Positions 1 to 10,420 of a stretch of DNA of 64,000 nt are shown one piece after another. This stretch comes from Mallotus nudiflorus (Eukaryota; Streptophyta; Magnoliopsida; Malpighiales; Euphorbiaceae): contig CANTUR010000069.1 in assembly GCA_947683625.1 (NCBI GenBank), positions 3,038,001 to 3,102,000 of the forward strand, read 5' to 3'. The first letter of the stretch is position 1. Every line of letters begins with the position of its first letter. Made by a program: the position numbers and the translations under genes. Under the pieces are notes generated by a model. It did not search any database. It was given only the letters and a program-made list of their open reading frames with translations, and had not been told where the DNA came from.

Positions 1-1270
1 ATGTTTAGAATTTCGTTAAATAAACAAAAATTGAAACGGAATTTAACTAAAATGAAATAAAATAAAATAAAATTGTGACAAAAAAATTATTTAAGTTTTG
101 TTCAATGAGTAATAAGAACTTAACTAAAATGAAATGAAAAGTAAACTAAAATTCAATCATTATATTTAATCAAATTAAAAATAAAAGTAACATTTAGTGT
201 TTCAAGTTTAGTTCAGTAAATAAAAAATAATATATGCAAACACCTTCAGTTTGATCGGCCTGCAATAAATGTCCGATGATAAGTATGAGTTTGGAATGCA
301 AGGAAAGCCTGAACCTTCTCTAAAATACACTCGAAAGCCTAAAACACCAAATCCAAGCCCAAAATAGTAAGCCTAAACCTCAATAACCCAAGCTTTTATC
401 GTCTTGACCCAAAGGCCTAAACCTAACTTAGGTAACAAGGCGATCGCTTCAACGAAGAGGCGTTGCCTCTTCATCCTAAGCATCAATGAGACGACGCCTC
501 ATCAAATAGGTAGCGTCTTTTCACACCCACCACCTACAGCATTAAATGTTATTAATTGTAGTAGGTGAGACTCGCCTACTTCCGAATTGGGACAATTTTC
601 ATGACACAAAAAGAAAGAAAAAAACAAAAAAAGAGGAAAAAGAGGGCCTAGCAAATAATGAAAAACATAGGGGAGAGGGTGAGAGTGATTGGGTGAGGAG
701 TTGGAAAAGACATAAAGAGTGAGAGTGGGCATGGAAGAGAGGACTTTTTTTTGGACTTTTGGAGGGAAGTTCTTTGGCTGGACTAGAGTCTCTAAAAAGA
801 AAAACACGAAGAGAAAAAAAAGGAAGAGAGGAAGAAAGAAAAAAGAGGATGGGGTCTTTTGGGACCAAAGGACTTCATTTACTTGAGAAAGGGAGGGATT
901 CTCTTGCATTCAAATGACTCAAATCCATCAGCCAAGCTCTTAGGAACATTAGCTCATCCAAATTAGTGAGATTCTTCATTTTTAAGTTTTAAGTCCTTTA
1001 TTTTCATTAAAAGCTTTGATTTATACTCTTTAACTTGTTTTTTTTTTTAGTTATGTTGCTTATTTAAGGTCATAGAGAAACATGATTGTATGAAATATTA
1101 AATATTAATTGTTGATCTTTGTATATTTGTACTAATCTTTGATTTGTTTGCATAAGTTTCGAGTTTCTTAAATCCAATAAATATAAACTGTCTCTTTCTC
1201 TGTTGAAGAGGCGACGGCTCTTCTTAGAGGCGTCATTCCTTTGTGTTTAGGCGATTTCAAGACGACGCCT
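1..1270. other. Unclassified repeat-like DNA, no gene
   Basis: No coding region is supported here. The plus strand at about 600-895 is a purine-rich tract made mostly of A and G runs, which alone accounts for the long F/L/S-rich minus-strand reading frames. An unusual GC-richer motif based on AGGCG recurs at about 440-520 and again at 1206-1270, just before the solo LTR at 1271. It may belong to an older repeat in which that LTR landed. I could not assign a family. Confidence 0.4.
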
Positions 1271-2066
1271 TGATACGACCCTACCTATAACAGAGATAGA
1301 ACACGCATCCAACTTTGAAATTGTTGCCCAAGGATCATCAAGGATAGGTTGTGTTGATGGAGCTAAACCCCTTGTTTATTAAATTAAAGCAAGATACTTA
1401 TCTATTAAAAGATGAACAATCACACAATTCTAAGTCTAACCTAGCAATTGTAATAAAAGGTAGATGTGAAACAATTCAAGTAAACTTGAAAAGTTTCAAA
1501 AGAACAAGGTTAAGTAAAAACCTCACTTAATTGATTTAAATTGTCAAAAATACATTCTTAAATTCGTCCATAATATATGTAGCCCTTATATATACATGTA
1601 AACAACCTAACCCTTAAAGGAAAATGTTTTCTTCCTTATTCTCAAAAATGTCTATATAGGAAAATCCTTAATTAAAGGAGATTTCCTTTAAAATAGGACA
1701 ACTATGACAACTCATCTTTGAAAAGTCAAAATTGACAACTCATTACAATTCATGACAATTAAGCAAAATGACAACTCATGACAACTAAGCATTGAAGCAT
1801 GTCATGTCATATGTTGATCATTGACCTTTGACTTTGACTTGTTGACTATTTGACTTTGACTTTGACTTGTTGATTTTGATTTGAAATATTCTTAAATCTT
1901 CTCACATCTTCTAGAATTTTCTTGAATCTTCCTTATTGACTCCAAAATAAGAACAACTCCAAAATTCATCCATATCAAGTTAATTAATTTCAAAATAGGA
2001 AATTAAGCTAATTAGCTTCAATTCTTAATATTTATGCACTTTTGATCCCTTTTAGGGTTCATATTA
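1271..2066 (-). mobile_element. Solo LTR, same family as the one at 7997-8787
   Basis: The segment starts TGATACGACC and ends GGGTTCATATTA on the plus strand. It aligns end to end with 7997-8787. In reverse orientation it is more distantly related to the LTRs of the element at 27802-31905: the shared block around CTTATTGACTCC lies near one end, and the LTR terminus reads TGATACGA or TCGTATCA. The flanks CGCCT (1266-1270) and TGCCT (2067-2071) fit a 5-bp target-site duplication with one C-to-T change. No internal retrotransposon sequence adjoins it, so it is a solo LTR. It carries a cluster of TTGAC motifs at about 1813-1875. Confidence 0.75.
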
Positions 2067-3500
2067 TGCCTCTTGTCGCCTCTTCACCAAAATCCTGCAT
2101 CATTCTACTTTTATTTTTTTTAATGTTTATTTAATATACTTTGCATGATTTTTGTGCTTGTCTTGTTATGTATGTTGAGTTTATGCATGATTATGATATT
2201 ATTTAATATTGTTATTGAATAATGATTATTGTGTTATTTATGGATTATTTTGTGATTTTATTTATATTTCCTATAAATGTTATTTGTTGATTATTTTTTG
2301 TAAGATAATATTGTTGTTTTTGTGAGGAAGCATTAACTTGTGTTTCTTGCAAGAATTATTTGATAATTTTTAATTACCAAAAAGTTATTACATTAATTAG
2401 TTCTTGAGAGGTTTTATTTATATAATTAATTAATTTTATTTTTGGTTTATGTATGGTTTATTTTTTGTTTATTTTACATTTTCTTTACAAAATGTTGTAA
2501 TCTTTAATCTCTTCCCCTATTCATTTGGAATGTATAGTTGTAAATTATTATTATTTATTTTATTTACATTGAATGTCGAGCAACAAGTATGAAATAAGAT
2601 TAATGTGCAAACTTGAACTTAATTGTGAAATTGAAAAATTGATTGGAGGCAATTGCGATTTGCATGTAAATAAGAAAATAAATAAATGTAACAAAACACA
2701 AAACACAAAACACAAACAGAGGTCAACTGTAAGGTTGGGTAGGCATTCCAAAAGCTTATATCCAATTTCTAAATCCAATCTTTAAGGATGGTTGCTGGGA
2801 TTTTCTATGAAATTTAATTGTTGTACAATGTGTCTTAAGTCTCATCCAGGTGGCTACTTCATCTTTGATTTGGGCTTAAACCCCATTTTGTATTTTCTAA
2901 TAAGCCTCAAGCTCATACAGTACCGTGATCGCTATACAATTAGACATGCATTGAACCTCGCCACCTATAATATATTTATTCTTAATAATTTTTTAAAGTC
3001 ATACATTAGATTGAAAAAAGAAAATATAATGTAAAATTAGAGCATTTAAATGAATTTAAGATTTAAGATTTGTCATATTAACACTTTAAACATTTTTGAA
3101 AATTTTAAGCAGTTCAAATATTTAATTGTTAAAAATATAGTTAAAATATTAAAATAGTAAAAATTAAGTAGACACTATTTATGCAATTTTCCCTTAGTAT
3201 TAAGATTGTTCAGCTGATACTAACACAAAGATAGATCTTAAAGTAAAGCGACGAAATTCCGATTCATCACCCTCGGGATAGATTTATAGTTAGCTTTTTT
3301 TTAATCTTAAATTAGGCTATCTCAGTGGATCTTTGTGCCGAAGATGGGTTCAAAAGTACATAAGCACACACAACACAGCCCGAATGAGTTCTTTTATACA
3401 TGATACATCCCTCGAGATTCTCACACAACTTTTAACATTCCCATGTTAGCAAGTGGACTTCAATTATTGGAAAATAAAAAATAGAAGGCACTCATAATGC
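2067..3500. other. AT-rich intergenic DNA, no gene seen
   Basis: T-rich and AT-rich sequence between the solo LTR and the 3' side of the beta-tubulin gene. Short reading frames at 2573-2785 and 2792-3034 have low-complexity or unremarkable translations and no recognisable motif. I see no RNA gene and no clear element boundary. Confidence 0.4.
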
Positions 3501-3749
3501 AACGGCAGAGTGAAGAAAATTATATGATACTTTACCGAAGAATATCAAGAAAAGAAAACATAAATCCAGTACGAACAAATACAGACTCTGGAATCTAAAT
3601 TGCTGCTTCATGGTGAAGTTGATATACCCTGTAAGAGTCGCAGATTAGGAAGCGAAAACTCTTCACCCGGTAGTGAACCATATTTCATCATCAGTAATGC
3701 AATAATAAGAGTAAAAGGTTTTTCCTTTGTAGGCACTCTCTCAAGTCCT

Positions 3750-5926
3750 TCACATGTGCTCCACATCCTCTTCTTCTTCTTCATCTTCATACTCGCCCTC
3801 TTCATCAGCAGTAGCATCCTGGTACTGCTGGTACTCAGACACAAGATCATTCATATTGCTCTCAGCTTCTGTAAATTCCATCTCATCCATTCCTTCACCA
3901 GTATACTGGTGCAAGAAGGCCTTTCTCCGGAACATGGCAGTGAATTGTTCACTCACCCTCCTAAACATTTCCTGGATGGAGGTTGAGTTCCCAATAAAGG
4001 TGGATGCCATGGAAAGCCCTCTGGGTGGAATGTCACATATACTAGATTTTACATTGTTTGGAATCCACTCAACAAAGTACGAGGAATTCTTGTTTTGGAC
4101 ATTTATCATCTGCTCATCCACTTCCTTAGTGCTAATCTTTCCACGGAACATGGCAGAGGCAGTGAGGTAACGACCATGCCTTGGGTCAGCGGCACACATC
4201 ATGTTCTTGGCATCCCACATTTGTTGAGTAAGTTCTGGGACAGTCAAGGCACGATACTGCTGAGAGCCACGGGAGGTAAGAGGAGCAAAACCAACCATGA
4301 AGAAGTGGAGACGAGGAAAGGGGATAAGGTTCACAGCAAGCTTTCGGAGGTCAGAGTTGAGTTGACCAGGGAACCTGACGCAGCAAGTTACTCCACTCAT
4401 CGTTGCAGAGATCAAGTGGTTCAGATCCCCAACTGCAACAAATCAAAACAAATGAGAAAATAGCGATAATTATCAAACCACAACTCAACAGCCCTGTGCG
4501 AGCAATATTGATCCTAACTCTTGCCTAACTGAGATGAAAATGACGGCAACTTGCAAAAGAAGTTTTATAAATCCCAAGGCAAAGAAAACTACCAACGATT
4601 AAATTTCAAACAAACAACATGAACTTTTGGCAAAGGCCAGTAAACAAATTTATATTCTTCTAAACCCCCAATGTTCTGACATCAGACTAACATTGTAATG
4701 TCATTGTCTTTAAAATGGATTCAAAACTTATGTATTACAACACAAAAGTTATTAGCAACATGAAGCTGCCAGTAACTGAAAACAGGATATTCTTTCCATT
4801 TATAAAACCTATAAATCAAACACCACGTTGATAGGGGAAATTTTTTGCATATGCAAAAAAACAATCTAGTAACTTCATCACAAAAAAGGGAAATAAGATT
4901 CCACTTAACATAGTCGAAAGTTAATAATTCTTTGTGACACTGACAACAAACCACAGTACCATTTCGACATGCTAATAACAAGTCAAATGAAAAGATATTT
5001 GTACAAGACGACCAACCAGCTCTGGCACTACTATTACTTACTAAAGATGTAATTGAGGAAAAGTAGATAAAAAAGGCAATGCTTACAACTGCAAATTCAC
5101 AAGTCCATTGAAGTATATCTATTACAATAATCTAACCAATCAAACATAAAATTAAATCAAAAAATATGTATTTACTTACAGCTAGGAGTAGTGAGCTTAA
5201 GAGTCCTGAAGCAGATATCATAAAGAGCCTCATTATCCAGAACCATACACTCATCAGCATTCTCAACCAACTGATGAATAGAAAGTGTTGCATTATAAGG
5301 CTCAACCACTGTATCTGAAACCTTTGGTGATGGAAATACTGAGAATGTTAGCATCATTCTGTCAGGATACTCCTCTCTTATCTTTGATATCAGCAATGTC
5401 CCCATTCCAGATCCAGTTCCTCCACCCAGTGAATGACACACTTGGAAACCTAAATCAAACACAAAATCCAACATTTTTAGCAAACACACATAAACATAAA
5501 GTAATAGATCTAAACAAAAGACAACACAATACCTTGCAGACAGTCACAATTCTCAGCTTCTTTACGAACAACATCCAGAACAGCATCAATAAGCTCTGCA
5601 CCTTCAGTGTAATGTCCTCTAGCCCAGTTGTTACCAGCGCCAGATTGTCCAAATACGAAATTATCAGGTCTAAATACTTGACCATATGGACCTGTACGGA
5701 TGCTGTCCATGGTACCCGGTTCTAGATCCATTAACACCGCACGCGGTACAAATCTACCACAAGATGCTTCATTGTAGTAGACATTGATGCGTTCCAGTTG
5801 CAGATCTGATGTACCAACGTATTTTCCCGTAGGATCTATTCCATGTTCTTCGCAAATCACTTCCCAAAACTTTGATCCGATCTGGTTTCCGCATTGACCT
5901 CCTTGAACGTGAAGGATTTCTCTCAT
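3750..5926 (-). CDS. TUB: Beta-tubulin, three coding exons, intact
   Basis: GTP-binding beta subunit of the tubulin heterodimer that polymerises into microtubules in the cytoplasm. Coding exons on the minus strand are 5926-5533, 5449-5180 and 4432-3750. All splice sites are GT-AG and the 1347-nt CDS is open, giving 448 aa, normal for plants. Visible hallmarks are the N-terminal MREI tetrapeptide (residues 1-4, the known cotranslational mRNA autoregulation signal), the tubulin signature GGGTGSG at residues 140-146 that binds GTP phosphates, and an acidic Glu/Asp-rich tail ending VEHM. Intron 1 splits Gly132 and intron 2 splits Phe222, both usual positions in plant beta-tubulin genes. The start at 5926 is preferred over an upstream in-frame ATG because the conserved protein begins there and the upstream codons cross a leader intron acceptor. 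Residue 397 is Gln, where animal and most remembered plant sequences have Trp. The isotype number cannot be assigned by eye. Confidence 0.97.
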
Positions 5927-5940
5927 TTTTTTCTTCACAC

Positions 5941-6026
5941 CTGCATTATAGTATATGCTCAAAATGTTAACTCAACTCATAACAAAGATCAAAATTTGAG
6001 AAAAGAGAAAGGATTTAAGCAATTAC
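5941..6026 (-). other. Leader (5' UTR) intron of the beta-tubulin gene
   Basis: On the minus strand a donor reads AGAG/GTAATT (exon ends at 6027) and an acceptor reads ATAATGCAG/GTGTG (exon resumes at 5940), 14 bases before the start codon. The 86-nt interval is AT-rich, as plant introns are. Leader introns are known in plant tubulin genes and often raise expression. This one is inferred from splice signals only. Confidence 0.65.
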
Positions 6027-6150
6027 CTCTGGAGATAGATCTGGTATATCTGGGTGAACTGTAAATTTCAGAAAAAAAAATGAAATTCAAAAAATCGAAA
6101 ATCAGAGAATAGAGGGTGAAGTGTGAGTGTTGGGAGTGACATGGAGGGGG

Positions 6151-6159
6151 TTTATAAAT
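6151..6159 (-). promoter_or_regulatory. TATA box of beta-tubulin
   Basis: The minus strand reads CATTTATAAA here. It lies about 225 nt upstream of the start codon and about 125 nt above the leader intron donor, so transcription probably starts near 6120. A C-rich, pyrimidine-leaning leader follows, as in many plant housekeeping genes. Confidence 0.65.
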
Positions 6160-6331
6160 GCAAGAGTGAGATCTGACGATGTGTGTGGGTTCCCTCCCTT
6201 TTTTTTTTTACTTCCTATTGGTACCGTTGGATCATGATAATCGGTGGTTGTGTTTTTGAAAATTGATATTTCCGGACTTTATAGGACTTACATGCCGCTG
6301 CATCAAATTACAGCATTACCTATAATGAGGA

Positions 6332-8863
6332 GGGAAAAAAGTGTGAATACTCCCTTAATATTTTAAATTAATTGTAGATAAATAATTAATATTTTTAAGG
6401 ATTTAATTACATTTTTAATATTATAAAATTAGATTATATAAATATTTCTTTCCGTTAGATACTACCGGTCATATAAATACCTCTTTTAGTTAGATATTAT
6501 CAATCATCTACATGGTTTGTGGAGTCTAAAAATATTAATAGTTCATCTACAATTAGGTCAAAATATAAAGGGATTTTTGTATCTTTTTTCTATTTTATTA
6601 TAACTTGATACATTTTTGTAAACTATCACTATTTTTTGTTAATTTAAAATAATTTCAATTTATATTAAAATAATTTTAATTTATATAATTAGAAATATTA
6701 TAAAATTAAAATTGTTAGTTTTGATTTTAATTATTTACTTATTAAATTTAATATAGTAAAACTTATAAAATTATGTTATTTAATTTGATTTATTTTTGAT
6801 AAAATATAAGTAGATCTTATAATACAAAAATTAGATGTAGGATGGTAAAATTTTGATTAATTATATAAAGTTCTCTTGGTCTAAAAATTCAAACTTTTTT
6901 TATTTTTTGCGATTTTAATCCACTTTTAAAATCTTGATAAAAATATCAAAATTTCACAAATCAACAGTAATTTTAGCCCAAAATTAATTTGATCAAAATT
7001 GAGTATAAAAGGTGTTGACGTGACATTTTAGATGACATTATTGATGGAAATTACTGTCACATTAACTAAATATCTATAATATGTATAAATATATGAAAAG
7101 GGGGGAGGAGGCATTATTATATAATGCTTGAACAATTTAGTTATTTACTAATAAAAAAATTAAATTAACTAAAATATTATTTTAGTTTGATTAAAAATCT
7201 ATTTTCTATTTTAATTAGGTAACTTATATTTTAACCCTAATAAAAATTAGATTAATTAAAATATAATTTTAAATTAATTGAAAACACGTTTCCTATTTTA
7301 ATTAGGTTAACTTGTATCTTATCTCTAATAAAAATTTTAATTTAATTAAAAGTAAATTTTCTATTATAATTAGGTTAATTTTTATTTTATCTCTAAAAAT
7401 TAAAATAATTAAAATGTAATTCTATTTTAATTGAAAATATATTTCCAATTCTAATTAAGTTAACTTCTATTTTATCTCTAATAAAAATAAAATTAATTAA
7501 CATATAATTCTAATTTAATTTAAAATATGTTTCCAATGAAATTAAATTAATTAAAATTTTAGTAAGAATTTTGTTAAAATTATATATTTTTTCTATTTTA
7601 ATTAGGTCTACTTATATTTTATCAAATATAAATCAAATTAAATAACATAATTTTATAATTTTTACTATATTAAATTTAATAAGTAGATAATTAAAATCAA
7701 AACTAACAAATTTTATGAAATTAATTTTATAGTATTTCTAATTATATAAATTGAAATTATTTTAACTATTTTTACATAAAATAATTTTAAATTAACAAAA
7801 AACAGTGATTGTTTACAAAAATGTATAAAGTTATAATAAAATAGGGAAAAAGAGCAAATATCCCCTTGATGTTTTGATCTAATTGTAGATAAATTATTAA
7901 TGTTTCTGAGCCCCACAAGCCATCTAGATGACTGTTAGTGTCTAACGGAGAGAAGTACTTATATGATCTAATTTTATAACGTTAAGGGTGTAATTATGAT
8001 ACGAGCCCTACCTAAAATAGAGATAGAATGTGCATCCAACTTTGAAATCGTTGCCCAAAATTGTTAATATGAGGTTGTGAAAATGGAGTTAAATCCCTTG
8101 CTTATTAAAGTGAAACAAGATACTTAGCTATTATAAGATGAATAATCACACAATTCTAAGTCTAACCTAGCAATTGTAATGAAAGGTAGAAATGAAACAA
8201 TTCAAGTAAACTTGTAAAGTTTCAAAAGAACAAAGTTTAAGGAAAAACCTCACTTTTAATATTTCAATGCTTTTTTTAAAATTCATTTTACATGTTTGTA
8301 GACCTTATATAGGCATGTAAACAACCTAATCCTTGAAGGAAAATGTTTTATTCCTTATTCCCAAAGATACCTATATAGGAAAATCCTTAATTAAGAAAAT
8401 TTTCTTCAAAATAGGACAACTAATGACAACTCATCTTTGAAAAGTTAAAATTGACAACTCATTACGATTCATGACAACTAAGCAAAATGACAACTCATGA
8501 CAACTAAACATTGAAGCATGCCATGTCATATATTGACCGTTGACCGTTGACTTTGACTTGTTGACAATTTGACTTTGACTTTGACTTTGACTTGTTGACT
8601 TTAACTTGGAATATTCTTGAATCTTCTCAATCTTCTACAATCTTCTTGAATCTTCCTTATTGACTCCAAAATAGGAATAACTCCAAAATTCATCCATATC
8701 TAATTAATTTCAAAATAGAAAATTAAGCTACTTAGCTTGAATTCTTCATATTTAGGCACTTTTTGATCCCTTTTAGGGTTCATATTAAATTAAATCCCTA
8801 AAAATATTAATAATTTATCAACAATTAAATCAAAACGTTAAGGGGATATTTGCACATTTTCCC
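6332..8863. mobile_element. Long foldback (inverted-repeat) element, interrupted by a solo LTR
   Basis: The left arm at 6332-6830 is an imperfect reverse complement of the right arm, which runs 7590-7996 and continues at 8788-8863 after the nested solo LTR. Both ends start GGGAAAA and share the block around TAATTGTAGATAAAT. Each arm is roughly 480 bp and the centre (about 6830-7590) is AT-rich with no coding sequence. Without the LTR the element is about 1.74 kb. Long terminal inverted repeats beginning with G runs suggest a non-autonomous Mutator-like origin. I could not read a clean 9-bp target duplication at its ends. Confidence 0.7.
7997..8787 (-). mobile_element. Solo LTR nested in the foldback element
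   Basis: This 791-bp segment is flanked by a perfect 5-bp duplication AATTA (7992-7996 and 8788-8792). It starts TGATACGAGCCC and ends GGGTTCATATTA, and is collinear with the solo LTR at 1271-2066. Removing it joins the two pieces of the foldback right arm. It carries a dense run of TTGAC cores at about 8535-8605. Confidence 0.85.
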
Positions 8864-8910
8864 TTATAAGAAAATAGTGACGCCTAAACTTGTTAGTGCT
8901 TAATTCTTTA

Positions 8911-9135
8911 GGAAAAGTGCATATATACTTTGGATGTTTTGCTTTAATCACAAATAAGGCATTTATATTTTTGAGATGCAACTATACTTAAATTATTTTG
9001 AAAACCACATATTTAAACCTCTATTATAAACGGTGTTTATTTTTAATGTTAGTGGAATCCACTGTCTCTTATATGTATAAAAGAATATTTTAAATAAAAG
9101 TGCATTTTCGCCTCTAACATTTATAACCAGAAGCA
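8911..9135. repeat. MITE-like repeat, copy 1 (inverse of 20440-20668)
   Basis: The segment begins GGAAAAGTGCATATA and ends near CTAACATTTATAACC. Its reverse complement aligns with 20440-20668, including the shared stretch ATGTTAGTGGA and the closing AGTGCATTTTCG-like end. Both ends resemble each other weakly in inverted orientation. It is too short to code, and a non-autonomous DNA element is the likely explanation. Confidence 0.5.
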
Positions 9136-10207
9136 AAATTATCTTTAAAGAAAACTTATAAACATTTGAACATAGTCTCTTTTTTTTAAAATATAAAACT
9201 CCTTATTTAATTGAGGGGTAAACATAATCCAATCAGTCTGATTTTTTAGGTATGAACAAAATTGAAAAATTGGATTGGATTGGATGAAATCAGGGCTCTA
9301 TTTGGTTCGATTAAATCAGGTGGGAATTGTTCGAAAAATAGGTGGCGGATCAGTTGGCATTAGCTGCCAACCGAACTACCCGTGTATATATATATAATTA
9401 TTAATTGAATCGTACTTTGAAATTCATTTCAATTTGCTCTTCAACTTTATAATTATGTTAGTTCTATCTAATTTTATTTGAATGATCTAATTATTTTTTA
9501 AAATTACTTTTAGATCTTATCCTCTTGTTTGTATAAGAAAAAATAAAATATAAGAAAATATTTTTAAATTTTAAATTTGTCACTTTTAGCATAAATTTAA
9601 AAATTAATTTCTAAATATTTTCATAAATTTTTTAATTTTTCACTAAAATTCTTAAATTTTAACGATTTAAAAATTTACTTCTCAAGTTTCAACCATATTA
9701 TTTAAAAAAAATTTCTAATAGAGGACAAATAAAAAAAGTATTAAATAAAAAAAAAGAGAATTTTGAGCATCTAAAAATATTAGTTAAGGATATAAAAAAT
9801 ATTTATTTTTTCTTAAAAATATAAAAAAATTTAAAAATTAAAATTTTGTTATTATTTATTGTAATATTTAAAAGTGATTACTTTGTTTATTTTTATTTTT
9901 ATTAATATTAGTCTATGTATTAAAATTAATTTACAAGTTATCACTTTTTTTTTATTATTTTTAATTGATGCATAAAAGTTAATTTTATGCAAAAAATTAT
10001 AATTTTTACATTTATTTTAAAAATGGTAAAATTAACACTTGATTAACTATCAAATTTATTTTATAAGCATCTAAAAGTAAATTTTAAAAATATAATTAGA
10101 TTCTTAAAATAAAATTAGATAAAATTGACATAATTTATAATGTTAAAAAAGTAAATTGAAATGATTTTTAAAATAGAATTTAATTGAGGATAAAATGAAT
10201 CATTTAC

Positions 10208-10209
<2 letters not shown>
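9136..10209. other. AT-rich DNA, no gene
   Basis: Very AT-rich sequence with runs of A and T. A slightly more complex stretch at 9200-9400 contains phrases such as TTGGATTGGATTGGAT. I see no reading frame, RNA gene or element boundary in it. Confidence 0.4.

Positions 10210-10242
<33 letters not shown>
10210..10242. repeat. (TA)n microsatellite
   Basis: An uninterrupted TA dinucleotide run of about 15-16 units. It lies directly upstream of the pyrimidine-rich stretch at 10253-10420. Confidence 0.95.
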
Positions 10243-10245
<3 letters not shown>

Positions 10246-10252
10246 TAATCCC

Positions 10253-10420
10253 ATATCACTCATCCCAACACTCTCCTCCTTCTCGATCCTTCCTCTCCTC
10301 TTCTCTGAAGTCCTCTCTCTCTCACAGTGACACAAACACTCATCTTCTCTTGTTTTCTAATCGTCTCTACTCTCTAACCTTCTCTATCTCTAAATGTCTT
10401 GAACCCTCTCTTATCTTCAC
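10253..10420 (+). promoter_or_regulatory. Possible promoter-proximal leader, pyrimidine-rich, cut by the LINE
   Basis: After the TA run the plus strand changes to about 170 bp of C/T-rich sequence (CTCTCCTCC, CTCTCTCTC and similar), which stands out sharply from its surroundings. It looks like a plant 5' leader behind a TATA-like region. The LINE insertion starts at its end. A plausible downstream partner is the hAT transposase, whose first ATG (13400) sits right after a splice-acceptor-like TTTTTCCTAG. This is inference only; no transcript evidence is available. Confidence 0.3.

Noticed and set aside
502..909. Minus-strand 135-aa frame with F/L/S runs
   Set aside because: It is produced by a purine-rich tract on the plus strand; no domain, and the composition is low-complexity.
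2573..3034. Two plus-strand frames of 70 and 80 aa
   Set aside because: No motif, no promoter or splice context, and overlapping low-complexity frames on the other strand.
5285..5725. 146-aa plus-strand frame across the beta-tubulin gene
   Set aside because: It is the antisense shadow of tubulin exons 1 and 2.
6323..8872. 9-bp target duplication for the long foldback
   Set aside because: TAATGAGGA and TTATAAGAA are too different to claim.
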